Assembly: GCA_947561395.2 (NCBI GenBank)
Contig: OX387186.1
Location: 50,177,220 to 50,241,219 of the forward strand
Source of the DNA: Buxus sempervirens
Lineage: Eukaryota > Streptophyta > Magnoliopsida > Buxales > Buxaceae
Reading direction: 5' to 3'
DNA: 64,000 nt
Part shown: piece after piece, positions 48,901 through 58,798 of the stretch
Numbering within the stretch: the stretch's first letter is position 1
Layout of the letters: every line of letters begins with the position of its first letter
Position numbers and translations under genes: made by a program
The notes under the pieces: model-generated
Databases searched by the model: none
What the model saw: only the letters and a program-made list of their open reading frames with translations
Told to the model about the DNA's origin: nothing

Positions 48901-51666
48901 CAATAATGATTCTTTTGTAATTTTTTTTATTTTAAGTGGGATTTGCATATCTACTCTTGGTATTAAAATCATTATTTATTCAATTCTGATCATTGTATGA
49001 GGACTGCAATTCCATTGTTTGATTAGTATAATTTTGGAATGCAATTCATAGGGGTTTGGTCATATGTGTACATGATTTGTTAGCCTACTTATGCCATCAT
49101 TTTATAGATGATTATCTAGGTATTTTTTTAAAATAAAAAAAAAAAAGAAGAGAGAAAAACTTAGTTGTATTTCGGAAAATTTAAGTTTAATATTTTGTTT
49201 TTAGGAATTTAAAATTTTAGGAATTTTGCATATATAGAATTTTAGAAATTTTAGGATTTTAGGAATTGTTATTTGTACAAATTCTAGTTAAATTAGAAAC
49301 TTGTAAATATTAAGGTTTTTTTTTTAGGAAATTGTTAATAAATAAATTTTTTTTTATTAAAAAAAGAAGAAGAAGAAAATTTCAAATGCTTTAAGGATTG
49401 TAAATTTCTCCTGTTAAAATTTTTAGAAGTTTGTAATGATTAGGATATAAAAAAAATGTTCCCCTTGTATAAAATTTAGTAAACTTAGAAAATTTTCCTT
49501 TTTTTAGATTTGTATAGATTTGCAAATTTAGAAACACAAGAAATTTAGAAACTTTTTTTTTTTTTTAAATTTAGAAATTTTCCTTTTAATATTTAGAAAT
49601 TTGTAAATATTAGGATTTTAGAAATAATTCTCTTGTATAAAAATCCAAGAAATTTAGAATGTTTCCATTTTTTAGGATTTGTATATATTAGTAAATTTAG
49701 AAATATTTAGAAATTTAGAAAATCTCTTTTTTTAGTAAATTTAGAAACTTTCCTTTTAATATTTAGGAATTTGTAAATATTAGGATTTTAGAAATAATCA
49801 TCTTGTATAAAATTTAGCAAGCTTAGAAACTTCCTTTTCTTTAGGATTTGTAAATATTTTAGAATTTTAGAAATTTGTAAATAAATAAAAATTTTTAGGG
49901 TGAAATCTAGATAAGGTAACTGGTTCATTGAATCAGGGGTGGTTGGGTGCCTAACACCTTCCCAACCACTTAATTGAGCCCCTAACCCAAAATCTGGTTG
50001 GACCAAATTTTAACTCATGTAATTAATTAATTTTCTTGGTGTCCATCCACACCCAAAATTGAACCATGGATGGTGGTGACTCCGTTGACCCGAACCGACC
50101 CCACGGGCCATGTTCCCTCAAAGGGGAGAACTAGGAAGGCAATTGTGAGAAGATGCGAGTGAATAATCATTGAAGGATTTAAGTAGATGAGAGGAAGGCC
50201 AAAAAGGACCTGGATTTGGATACACATAATTTTGCTGAAGTTATGGTTTTTGATAGATTGGGTTGGATGAATAGGATTATGTTGCTAAGCCCAATTGCTC
50301 GGAATAATAGAATTTTATTGTGTCACCATAATAGAACACTAATTTGCTTGCTTGAAATGAATTTATTTTTTTAGGAGGATGTTCCAAGTAGTGTGGAGCA
50401 TTTGGACCGAGGAGAGGATCTTAATCTATTAAATATCCTGGGATAAGGAACATGCACTCTGTAACTTAAAAATTTAATGATTTGATGCTGATATGTGTTA
50501 TTTAGATAATGCTGATATATATATTTTTTTGTTTAAATTTTCCACTTTCACGTTGCATTTCATGGTATTCAACTACATATTTTTTGACTGTTTATTTGCA
50601 TTGTCTTTTATCATGGACGTTAAATAATGTGAAAAAGTCATCATTTCATTGTGTTGTCTATTTAAGACCCCAGCTGAAAATTTGCTCGTTTTTGAAGGTT
50701 AGCAAACTTGCTGAACTTTACAAAGAGAGTTCTGAGGAATGGTCCAAGAAGGCAGGAGAGCTTGAGGGTGTAATCAAGGCACTGGAAGTAAGACCAAGAA
50801 TGTCTTTTTGGGATCAGTTTAATCTCATTTTCTCTATGCTATTATATCATTATGGATGTTCAATTTTTTTATGTTTTTACTCAGACCCATTTGAGCCAAG
50901 TTGAAAATGATTACAAAGAGAAGCTTGAGAAGGAAATATCTGCAAGAAAAGATAAGGAAAAGGTAGTATTTTTGCTTAATTTTTCTGAAGTTGATCAACA
51001 AGCAAACGTGTAGTGTTTTAATTGTTATGTAATAACAATAGCATTTGGCTTCTGAGTTTCTCATGAGATTTACAAATTAATAATTTTATTTCTTGAGATA
51101 TGTGAAACTTGTAAAAGATATATCATGTGAAATTCATTGTTTATGAGAATCAAATATCAATAAGCTAGTGATTGTTCCTTACGTATTTATTACACTGTAG
51201 CTGTTATTTGTCTTTTCTGGGAATTAATTATTAATAAGCTAAAGTCCATATGCAATTATTGGCTTATTGCATGGTTGCTGTTAATGCTTATACCATGACT
51301 TCCAATTGTTGATATGTTAGGTGAATGTTTCAAAATTAGCAGCGGTTTCCAATTTTGAATACTTCTGTGAAAAATATCAGTAACCACAGTTGGTGCTTTT
51401 ATAATTGTTAGCTTTTAGAAGCATCATTGAGTCTCCTTTCACATTAATTTGCATCTTTTCCTGCTATTGGCCTGCAATTTGATATAGTATTTCTTTTAGT
51501 CTGATTCATTTTCCTTCTGCTCTAACCAACACTTGATTTTTGTTTTATGGTTGTAGGAGGCTGCAGATTTGAAAGAAAAACTTGAGAAGTGTGAAGCTGA
51601 AATTGAAAATAGTAGGAAGGTGAATGAATGGAGTCTTCTTCCACTCACCAGCCTTACAAAGGAAAT
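30919..51666 (+). CDS. NUA: NUCLEAR PORE ANCHOR (TPR/Mlp homologue), exons 1-9, 5' part only
   Basis: Exons: 30919-31224, 31315-31461, 41777-41875, 46507-46635, 46709-46801, 46909-46974, 50698-50787, 50885-50962 and 51557-51666. This gives 1118 nt, 372 codons plus 2 nt. The product starts MPLFLTEEEFE and continues as coiled coil (TAEQTCALLEQKYISLSS, SKRQLLGMLEQKDFEISEKN, LYKESSEEWSKKAGELEGVI). It aligns throughout by eye with the N-terminus of plant NUA, a protein of about 2000 residues, so over 80% lies beyond the window. NUA/TPR forms the nuclear basket, tethers SUMO protease ESD4 and affects mRNA export in Arabidopsis. All nine exons are free of stops and introns 1-8 are phase 0. Introns 2, 3, 6 and 9 are TE-filled. 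Exon 9 ends at donor AT|GTAAGT. No later exon was found before 64000. Confidence 0.93.
31462..33399 (+). other. NUA intron 2, left part
   Basis: Non-coding. At about 32555-32600 a short 'AAAAGGCAAGGGGCCTTG' word is repeated. Nothing else recognised before the LINE. Confidence 0.5.
33553..34383 (+). pseudogene. LINE ORF1 (gag-like) remnant
   Basis: 276 open codons with the DUF4283-like motif order of plant L1 ORF1, including VPLGWVVGMPLRFIPL and WVMVMGIPFHLWAKETLETI (RNA-binding region). The C-terminal CCHC knuckle expected in many members was not seen in this frame. Confidence 0.65.
35492..39016 (+). pseudogene. LINE ORF2 remnant: endonuclease, RT, zf-RVT
   Basis: Endonuclease: MKILSWNIRGLGG at the start, VESKLE, then SDFNVYRYS (normally GDFN) and the catalytic SDHFPVLL. 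RT: KAPGPDGFSIEFFKRNW near 36850, QSAFVEGRQIVDCALIANE at 37130, LDIEKANDRVEW (consensus AYDRVEW), and FANDTLVFLEA where the catalytic FADD has become FAND. Then the GGRITLIKAVLVNLPIYFMS segment and zf-RVT (CCMCLESGESIDHLFVQC). Loss of the second RT aspartate and at least seven frame breaks mean it is inactive. Confidence 0.88.
39478..41150 (+). other. NUA intron 2, AT-rich part
   Basis: No gene. 'GAACTCAGYCYAGA' recurs at about 39628, 39690 and in variant form at 39525. 'TTGGCCATG' recurs several times between 40205 and 40375. These are low-order repeats of unknown origin. Confidence 0.5.
41155..41312 (+). mobile_element. RTE-type LINE C-terminal fragment (1)
   Basis: Translation resembles the C-terminal tail of RTE-clade LINEs: a basic stretch, an RGRPKKTW-like block (GGQKLPGRIQS here) and an end like DRLRWRRLAE. 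About 150 bp, no tail found. Confidence 0.55.
42645..42794. repeat. 75-bp perfect-phase tandem duplication
   Basis: Two adjacent 75-bp copies starting 'ATTTCCTGTAGTGCTG', with one T/C difference. It lies just left of a LINE fragment in NUA intron 3. Confidence 0.95.
42801..43990 (+). mobile_element. L1-type LINE 3' fragment with RNase H
   Basis: Begins inside the zf-RVT region (SLEDKVIWTPN...), passes a VWLERNKRIF block near 43268 and a spacer, then an RNase H domain around 43490-43850 (KLNFDGCSN, then FAELAAC). Several stops. Same sense as NUA, in intron 3. 5' truncated. Confidence 0.75.
44036..44880 (+). mobile_element. RTE-type LINE C-terminal fragment (2), interrupted
   Basis: 44036-44191 reads SDKIKESRLRWLGHVKQD and onward to a KRVWME block. 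The same tail resumes at 44777 (VSKNLDTNKLT...DMVF, then a YGTKFVG end). The gap is the insertion listed next. SRLRWxGHV is the hallmark of the RTE-clade C-terminus. Confidence 0.7.
44192..44770. mobile_element. TIR element inserted in the RTE fragment
   Basis: About 580 bp. The left end ATTCAAGGTTTTAAAATCTCAG and the reverse complement of the right end (ATCATTTTTAAAACTCAATTG) form an imperfect terminal inverted repeat. GATGGA occurs on both sides (44186-44191, 44771-44776). The interior has many GAGTC/GACTC/GGCCGAGT words, so it folds on itself, plus a CT/T-rich tract at about 44360-44460. No transposase. Family not identified. Confidence 0.55.
44930..46500 (+). other. NUA intron 3, right part: AT-rich DNA
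   Basis: Very AT-rich, with a repeated 'GGAGAATAAATTAAATA' word at about 44960-45250. No gene. A diffuse repeat 'GGTGTYCACTATCTGCAG' appears near 45485 and 45530. Confidence 0.5.
47298..47405 (+). mobile_element. Au-like SINE 3' fragment
   Basis: 'GGGGGAAGGCTACATACATC', then 'CCAGACCCTGCACAGTGGC' and 'GGAGCCTTGTGCACT' follow the conserved 3' half of the Au-type SINEs of flowering plants (recognised from memory). The tRNA-like 5' half with A and B boxes is missing. In NUA intron 6. Confidence 0.6.
47690..50300 (+). mobile_element. RTE-type LINE C-terminal fragment (3), split by a solo LTR
   Basis: Left part 47690-47727 reads like SWLNGLGM (RxRWxGHV consensus). The right part from 50121 continues RRTRKAIVRRCE, then GRPKRTWIWI and DRLGWMNRIM. 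The two halves join in one protein-like reading once the LTR is ignored. Confidence 0.7.
47728..50120 (+). mobile_element. Solo LTR, Ty3/gypsy type, 2393 bp, TSD AAGGG
   Basis: Starts TGTCAGAACCCC and ends GTTCCCTCA, flanked by AAGGG at 47723-47727 and 50121-50125. TATA box CTATAAATGG is near 48245, followed by a pyrimidine-rich leader. 'GGTGGTGACTCCG' near the right end parallels the GTGGCGACTC block of the other two LTRs. Bases 49100-49900 are a run of degenerate 'TTTAGAAATTT' units. Two blocks starting near 49570 and 49745 repeat with a period near 178 bp. No coding. Confidence 0.85.
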
Positions 51667-52250
51667 GTAAGTTTTGTTTAGCAAAAAACATTTTTGGGGT
51701 TTTCTCTTTCTTTTGATTAAATTCATACGATTTTAGGATGCCCTGAGCACAGTTAATGATTGTGGAGGCAGAGATGTGATGTTGGAATGCTTTTTCTGCT
51801 GCATATGCTTGTGCAATTAGACATTGTCATTTAGATTCTTTTCTTACATGTCAAGATTCCAGTCCCTCATATTACCTATTAAGAATTTTCTCACCCTCTC
51901 GCCATGCCTTACTCCTCTATATGGTAGGTTCCCCTCTCCCCTTTCACATTCCCACTTCTTACTCTTTTCCTCCATATTTCTCTCTCTTATTTTGAAGATA
52001 AAAACCTCTATCATGTTTTCCTTCTGGTTTTCTTTATTTTAAGTGGCAATCTTCCTTCCTCTCCATCCTCCCCTTATTTATTTGTAGGGCCACATGGCCT
52101 GAATAGTTTTTGATTGTGTCATTTCCCCTCACTTCCCTTCCTCTCCATCCTTCAGTTATTCCTTACACAATATGCCGACAGGAAAAATTCCCATTTTCTT
52201 AAGTTATAGTGGCTTTGGATCTTGCATTAGCAAATACTCTTCCAAATCTC
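51667..52250 (+). other. NUA intron 9, left part
   Basis: Starts with donor GTAAGTTT. T/C-rich sequence with nothing recognised. The right end may already be 5' UTR of the LINE that follows. Confidence 0.45.
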
Positions 52251-54901
52251 CGGTAACATTTGATTAAGGAAGAGTCTGGGGTTTTTGTTGGGAAGAAATG
52301 ATGAAAGTTTTTTCGTTGCTGCTGGCCGTTTCAATCTCTAGTAACATTCCTGGTCGTTCTCTTTCTAGTGGGAATTGACCCATTGGGTCATTTTTTCTTC
52401 TATCGCAGAATAACAAAGGGAGTAGGAAGTGTCATGAGGAAAGATCTCGGGATGCTCTTTTCAAATACTCTCTTAGTTTTATCCTTTATTGGGCGTCTGC
52501 TGTGGAATCTTGTAAGGGATTGAAATGTCATGATGTATTAATGTGTAAGGATTTCAATGATTTGTAAGGATGGGGAGGGGATGAGGATTATGTACACCTT
52601 TGGTGTACAGCATTGTACCCTGTTTTCAGCTTCTTTTTAATATATTTCTTCATTACCGATCAAAAAAAAAAACAAAGGCAGTAGGAAGTGTGGTTATAGA
52701 ATCAGCTGTTCATGTTTAAGAATCGTAGGGAGGTTCATGGTGCAGTGCTGTGTTTGTCTGAGCCGAGTCGTCGTTTCACTACGATGATCATCTTTAGCAG
52801 AGAGGCATTTTCATGGCGTTTATTGAAGGTAACGGGATTACGGTTACATGAAAAGGGCGGAATGTTGGGCTCTTTTTGTGAAAACAATGGTGTTCTCATC
52901 TTAGAGGTGGCACCTGCAAATTTCACTTTTCTCCCGGAGTGGACTTTGGCCAATGGAGGTGTTACCCAAAGAATCAAACATAGTTGGGTGCGAATGCATT
53001 CTCCGGGGTTGTGTAGTGGGCTCCAGTTTGACGGCTTTGTCAAGATAGTTGGAGTACATAGCTGATAAATGGATGGAAGTAAATCATAAAGGATGTGACT
53101 CCTTTGTTTTGGGTTTGTCCTTTTTATTAGTGGTACAATAGGTGAAGGTGGATGACGTTATCTAAAAATTTTTGATGTTATGCAAAGGGGATGGCCTTAT
53201 TTTTGCTGATGATATATTGACTTTCTGTGGACCATCTCATCAACAATCCTTGTGGTTAAAGGGTATATTACTTTGCTTTCAAGCTTGTTCAGGTCTGAAA
53301 ATAAACATGGCAAAAAGCGAGATGTTTGCAGTTGGGAACGTGGACAATATAGAAAGAATCAGTCAAGATGTCGGGTGCAGAATTGGTCAGTTACCTATGA
53401 CTTACCTTGGGATTCCCTTGGGCGCCGGCTATAAAAAGACTCATGTTTGGAATCCCATAGTGGAAAGAATGGAGAAGAAATTGGCAACATGGAAGAGCTG
53501 TTTACTTTCAAAGGGTGGTAAATTGATTATGGTAAAAAGTGTCCTTGCAAGCCTCCCAACTTTTCTAATGTCAATCTTGAAGATTCCTACTTCTATTGCT
53601 AAAAAACTGGAGCTGATTCAGAGGAAGTTCCTTTGGGAGGGTCTAGGAGGAGAAACTAAGTTTCACTTGGTAAGGTGGAAGAGCGTGTGTAGACCGAAAG
53701 AAGAAGGTGGACTTGGTCTTAGACCCTTGCTTCTAACTAATAAAGCTTTTCTTCAAAAATGGCTATGGAGATACGGTAATGAGCAGAATTTTTTATGGAG
53801 AATGCTCATTCATGAGAAGTATGGCTCTTCTCAAGAGGACTGGTTTCCTAACAGCTCTGTAGCCCCATTCGGAGTAAGCATGTGGAGACCAATTGCAAGA
53901 TGGGGTCAACTAGAGGGTACAGATTTCAGATTTGTTGTTGGCAACGGAATGAAGATTAGATTTTGGGATGATATATGGTGTGGAGAGGTCAGCCTTCGTG
54001 TCACATTCCCCTTGATCTATAATATAAGTAGTAATCAGAAGGCTTTGGTTAGTGAATTTATGTCCATTAATGGGAATGTTGTCGTGTGGAATGTAGTTCT
54101 AAAGAGACTTTGCTAGATTGGGAGGTAAAAGAGTATGAAGAAATGATGGGGCTTCTCTATAACATGCAGGTGGGGTTTGGAGAAGACAAGAGAACCTGGG
54201 CTAAAACGAAATCAGGGTCCTTCTCAATTAGAGAAGTTACTAAAGATCTGGTATCTAAGGGTATGAAGTTTCAAGCAGCCAAATTAATATGGGCACCTCG
54301 TTGTCCCAGCAAGGTTGGCTTCTTTTTATGGGCAGCTTCTCTTGATAAAATTCTCACGTTAAACCACTTGAAGAATAGAGGATGACAGCTTCCTAACAGG
54401 TGTATCATGTGTAAACAGCAAGAGGAATCAGTGGAACATTTGTTAATACATTGTACGGGTGTATCAAAAATCTGGAATAAGCTCTTATCAAGAATGGGAG
54501 TGGCTTGGACTCAACCCGAAACCTTCAAGCAATCTTTGGAAGCATGGGGGTGGATGAAGGGTAATTCTCGTTATGAACTGATACGGAACTCAATTCCAAC
54601 AGTTATAGCTTGGGTAATTTGGGGAGAGAGAAGCCACAGGATCTTTAAGGACTCAGAAAGAAGTTGGTTCTACCTGGAAAGAAGGGTCCTGAAAATAATC
54701 CACAGTTTGAATGGTAACCAAGCATCAATGAAAGGCATTTGGTTAGAGGATTTTCTAAATTGTATTCATTTTGCTGATTTGTAGAATGGGTTTTTAGAGT
54801 AGGGTGGGGGTGTCTTAGTACACTATTTGTGTACTTGTACCTCTTTACTTCTACTCCTATTTAATATGAGCATTATTACTTATCAAAAAAAAAAAAAAAA
54901 A
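52250..54901 (+). mobile_element. L1-type LINE with internal deletion, NUA intron 9
   Basis: A short 5' part (open frame 52712-53062) is followed directly by the second half of RT at 53172: FADDILTFCGP with the catalytic FADD intact, then MTYLGIPLGA, GGKLIMVKSVLASLPTFLMS and KFLWEG. The zf-RVT region follows (CIMCKQQEESVEHLLIHC at about 54403). The frame 53172-54113 is open for 314 codons. The endonuclease and first half of RT are missing. Poly-A at about 54884-54901. Carries a nested short LINE at 52433. The 5' limit is uncertain. Confidence 0.8.
52433..52670 (+). mobile_element. 5'-truncated LINE tail, 238 bp, 21-bp TSD
   Basis: Non-coding 3' UTR ending CATTACCGATC then poly-A. Flanked by a 21-bp duplication at 52412-52432 and 52671-52691 (one mismatch, containing AGTAGGAAGTGT). 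Hairpin TGTACACC-N3-GGTGTACA at 52591-52609. It interrupts the larger LINE. Confidence 0.88.
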
Positions 54902-54959
54902 TAACGGTATCTCAAAAACATCATTCATTCTGTTATCTTCTGTAAGTGATACTGCTAAA

Positions 54960-57900
54960 TTCTGAATCTGAGGACTTAGCAAATCGGATGGAGACAGAGA
55001 GTAAGGAGTTTAACAATGATTGTTTCCACTTTTCCATGTGGGTTGTTAGGCCGTTCTTTTGGGGATGGCAAAGGTCGTGACAGAGCTATTTGGTTGGCTC
55101 TATTGGGCACCCCAATCCATCCATAGTCAAAAGCGACTTTCGAAGCTCTTGGTAATAGTGAAGCGGTGGGCTCTACATCAAGTTGATTGGTTAGCACTCA
55201 GGTTATTGGATCTTTATGCATATCTGGTGCCTACACAGGTGGGTTCTTCATCAAGGTGAAATATTCGCAACACAAATGAATCCCTAGATCAACTGAAATT
55301 TGGGACGGCTTATCCTTGTATGATGTTCTCATCAAAGTCGTAGGAAACGAATATTCAGGTCAGGAGATGTTGAAGAGGGGCTCATTAACTTCACATGGAT
55401 TCCGACGGTGATTGCAGGTCATATAGAGAAGTGGTGGTAGGAAGTAGTTTGGACAAGACAATGGCAAAGGCATCAATAAGTTAGGGTGTGGAAAGGAATT
55501 TGAGTTTAGTTTGTCTAAGGCCAGGCTCGCATGGGCGGGAGACAAGGGTTTCGTTTAGTGGGCCTGGGTTTTATAATTCACTGACAGAGAGGCCTAGAGG
55601 TCAAGGGATTAACGGGCAAGATGCTTGAGCCATTGGGCTCGCCCCTATTGGGATTGGAGTGGAGGCCCAGACCTCGTCTTTAATTTGACCAGGGTCAAAA
55701 AACGATGAAGGCTTGGGAAGCTGAATGCAGAGGATTTTCAAGGCAAAGCAAATCTTGATGACGGAGGTTGTTGGATCGCCAATAGAGGCTTATGATTTCA
55801 TGGCTAAAGAAATAATATGGGCGAAGAAGGTGGAGTGTGTCAAAGCTGCAATGGGACGTCTCATGGAAAAGACGATGTCGCCTTCTTCTCATCGGGTGGA
55901 TGTCGATTCCTTTTCTTCCTTGCCATTGGTGAATCGAAGTAACAAGCGGAGAGCTGAAACTAGTCAGGTGTGTGGTGATCATCTTGCGGTTGAGATTTAA
56001 GAAACGAATAACGGGTCACAGGCAGTTGGTGAAGGAGACAGGTTAGCTAAGCATTCTCTTTAGGGAGGATGTTGTGTGGAGAAGTTCCAAAATCCATCTC
56101 CAAAGGTTCAAAAGGTCTATACGAGGAGATCTCATTTAATGATTTTGGTGGGGATTTCTCTCTTTTGTTGAAGGTTGGTGGTGATCCAAGGAAGGTTGGG
56201 CCGAGTTTAGTGCTTGAGTCTAAGGGTCATAGCCTAGAGGGGTGCATCAACGAGTTTGATTCTTCCTCCTCTTCACTACCCTCTTCTCCAAATTGTGCCT
56301 TGAATATTTTAGAGGACACGAACCTTTCCACAGTCAATCCTTCCATTACACCTGCATTGAACAACGTTCCCTCGTGTATGTTTTTTGATGTTGGCCCCCA
56401 TGTTAAGGTCTACACTTTATATTCCTCAGTTGTTGCTGAAAGTTCTCTTGGTACTGGTGACTAGATTGTTTGAACTGAATTGTCATCGCCTGCTGTTGGG
56501 GTGATTAAGAGCAGGGTGTCGGCATAGACAGTGTAGATGTGAGTTCCAGGAGGAGTCGTGGGGGTGAGACCGTGAGGGTCTTGATGGTGTCTAGTCATTA
56601 GGGGTTTGGAGTCGTGTTCTCGCAATACGTCATTAAGGATGTGTCAAATTGAAAGGGTGATAAAGTGTTGATTCCCTTAGCGTAGAGTGTTTTAGAGGGA
56701 GAATAGGGAAGGGTGTTGATGATCAAAGATGAAGGTGTTTTGTTGGAATGTGCGTGGTCTAGGGGGAGGCAAAAAAAGTGCGCAGTAGGGGAGTTGTGTA
56801 GACGTTGGATTCTTGATGTGGTGGTCCTTGTTGAATCTAAGCTAGAATTAGTGGAGGTGGGCATGGTTAGGCTTTTGTGGGGGTATCTAATGGGTGGCGC
56901 TCCCATCTTCTGGTTGGTTTGGGGGAATGGTGGTGCTATGGGATTGACTGGCCCTTCAAGGTGGGGAAGTAAAACTAGGAATGTATTCGGTTATGGTTTT
57001 TCTTTTGTCATTTTAAGATGACTTCAGGTGTAAATTTTTTTTTTGATCGGTAATAAAAAGGATTATATTAAAGCTCAAAAAAAAAAAGCAAGGAGTACAG
57101 TGACTAGACAGTACACGATTGGTGTACATGAACCAATCTACAAATCACAAAAGTTCCCACACTTAAAAAACTCATGACGAATCAACCCTTTACAAGATTC
57201 AGAACTTGATGCCCAGTACAGTAGGAAGTTAAGAGATGATTGAACTAAACCCCAAAAGGGCTAGATGAATCTTCGAAAATTCTTCTGTTTCTCTCTTTCC
57301 AAAAGGGACTTCAGGTGTAAATTATCTGCAGTTTATGGGACGCGCTAGGTTGGGGGGAGGGAGAGATTATGGAATGAATTGTGTGAGGTTTCCCTAGGTA
57401 TATCTCGCCATGGTTGGTAGTGGGGGATTTTAATGCTTTTAGATATATTTCCGAAACCAATATGGTGCAAGTGAGGGTAACTAAGGGCTTGTGAGATTTT
57501 TCTAATTGGATTCAACAATTTGAACTCATTAACTACCCGCTTATAGGGGGTTCCTATACTTGGTCAAATCTATAGGATCCACCCTTGTCTTCTCGACTTG
57601 ACAGATGTCTCGTCTCTGGGGCTTGGGATGCCTAGTTTCCCTCAATGGGGCAGTTTAACTTGTCCATACTTCTGTCTGACCATAGCCAATGCTCCTGTCC
57701 AATGAGAATAGGAGATTAGGCCGCCTCCTTCCGTTTTGAAAACATGTGGTTAACTCATTCGGCTCTCTTAGTACTGGTAAAGGAGTGGTGGAGACAGGGG
57801 TTGGAGGGATTGTTAGGGTGGCCGGACTTTGTTTTCATAAAGGGTTTGAGGGATGTGAAAAATGATGTTAAAAAGTGGAATTTGGAAAATTATGGGAGGA

Positions 57901-58798
57901 TTGAGGTCCAGAAAAAGAAGGCCATGGACAAGCTAAAAACTTTAGATAATCATTCTCGGAGTGGACTACAGGGTCTAGAGGATCGGATTAGGTGCTTGGA
58001 GATGGAGTGTTTTGAGTCAATACTTAGGTTTGAGGAGATCTTATGGAGGCAAGAGTCTAGGGGTTATGTGCTTGAAGGAGGGGGATGGGAACATTGCTTA
58101 TTTTCATAGGATTGTGAATGGAAGAAGTAAGTATACAGGCTAGAAGTTGAGGGCAGGATGGTTGACGATATAGAATATGTAGGCCAATGTTTGGTTGAGT
58201 TCTACTCAGATTTGTATAGATCATAGTAGGATATTAGGTCTGTCAATATTGTGGCTTGAGAGAGAATTTATTGAACTGGGGATCAAGGCGGTGGGTTGGG
58301 AATTGGAAAGGTATAAAGCATCGGGTCCAGATGGATTTAGTATTGCCTTTGTAAAGGAAAATTGGGAGATTGTGAAGCAGGAGGTATTTAGGGTGTTTAG
58401 GGATTTCATTTGGATGTTATAGTTCATACAATAACAAATGCCACTTTCCTCGTTTTGATCCCTAAAAAGAGTTGAGGCGGTTGATAATGGGGTTTTTGGC
58501 CCATTAGTTTGGTTACCAGTCTACATAAGATGATTCTGAAGGTGTTGCCTTGTTGGTTGAAGGCAGTTCTTTCTAGTATCATATCCCCATCATGGTTTGC
58601 GTCTATGAGGGCTGCTAGATCCTAGATTGTGTGATGATTGCTAACGAATGTGTGGTGACTAGGGTCTGCTCAAGGGAGTATGCTATGGTATATAAGCTGG
58701 ATATTGAGAAAGCTTATGACAAGGTTGAGTGAGAGTTTCTAGATTTAGTGACGGAATGCAAAGGTTTTGGTAGTACGTGGCGGAGATGGATTAGAGGA
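54960..58798 (+). mobile_element. L1-type LINE, 3' end removed by a gypsy LTR
   Basis: ORF1-like remnants at 54990-56460 are followed by endonuclease (starting near 56728 as KVFCWNVRGLGGG, then VESKLELVE; continuing at about 57324 as VVGDFNAFRY). The linker is at 57744-58109, and RT runs from about 58290 (KASGPDGFSIAFVKENW) to about 58690 (KLDIEKAYDKVE, catalytic block intact). It stops abruptly at 58798, where an LTR begins. Many stops. Same sense as NUA. Confidence 0.82.
57037..57306 (-). mobile_element. 5'-truncated LINE tail, 270 bp, antisense, 17-bp TSD
   Basis: Starts with poly-T then GATCGGTAATAAAAAGG, the reverse of the tail seen at 52433-52670. Flanked by GACTTCAGGTGTAAATT at 57020-57036 and 57307-57323, a perfect 17-bp duplication. 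Hairpin GTACACGATTGGTGTAC at 57111-57127. It splits the endonuclease of the surrounding LINE. Confidence 0.92.
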
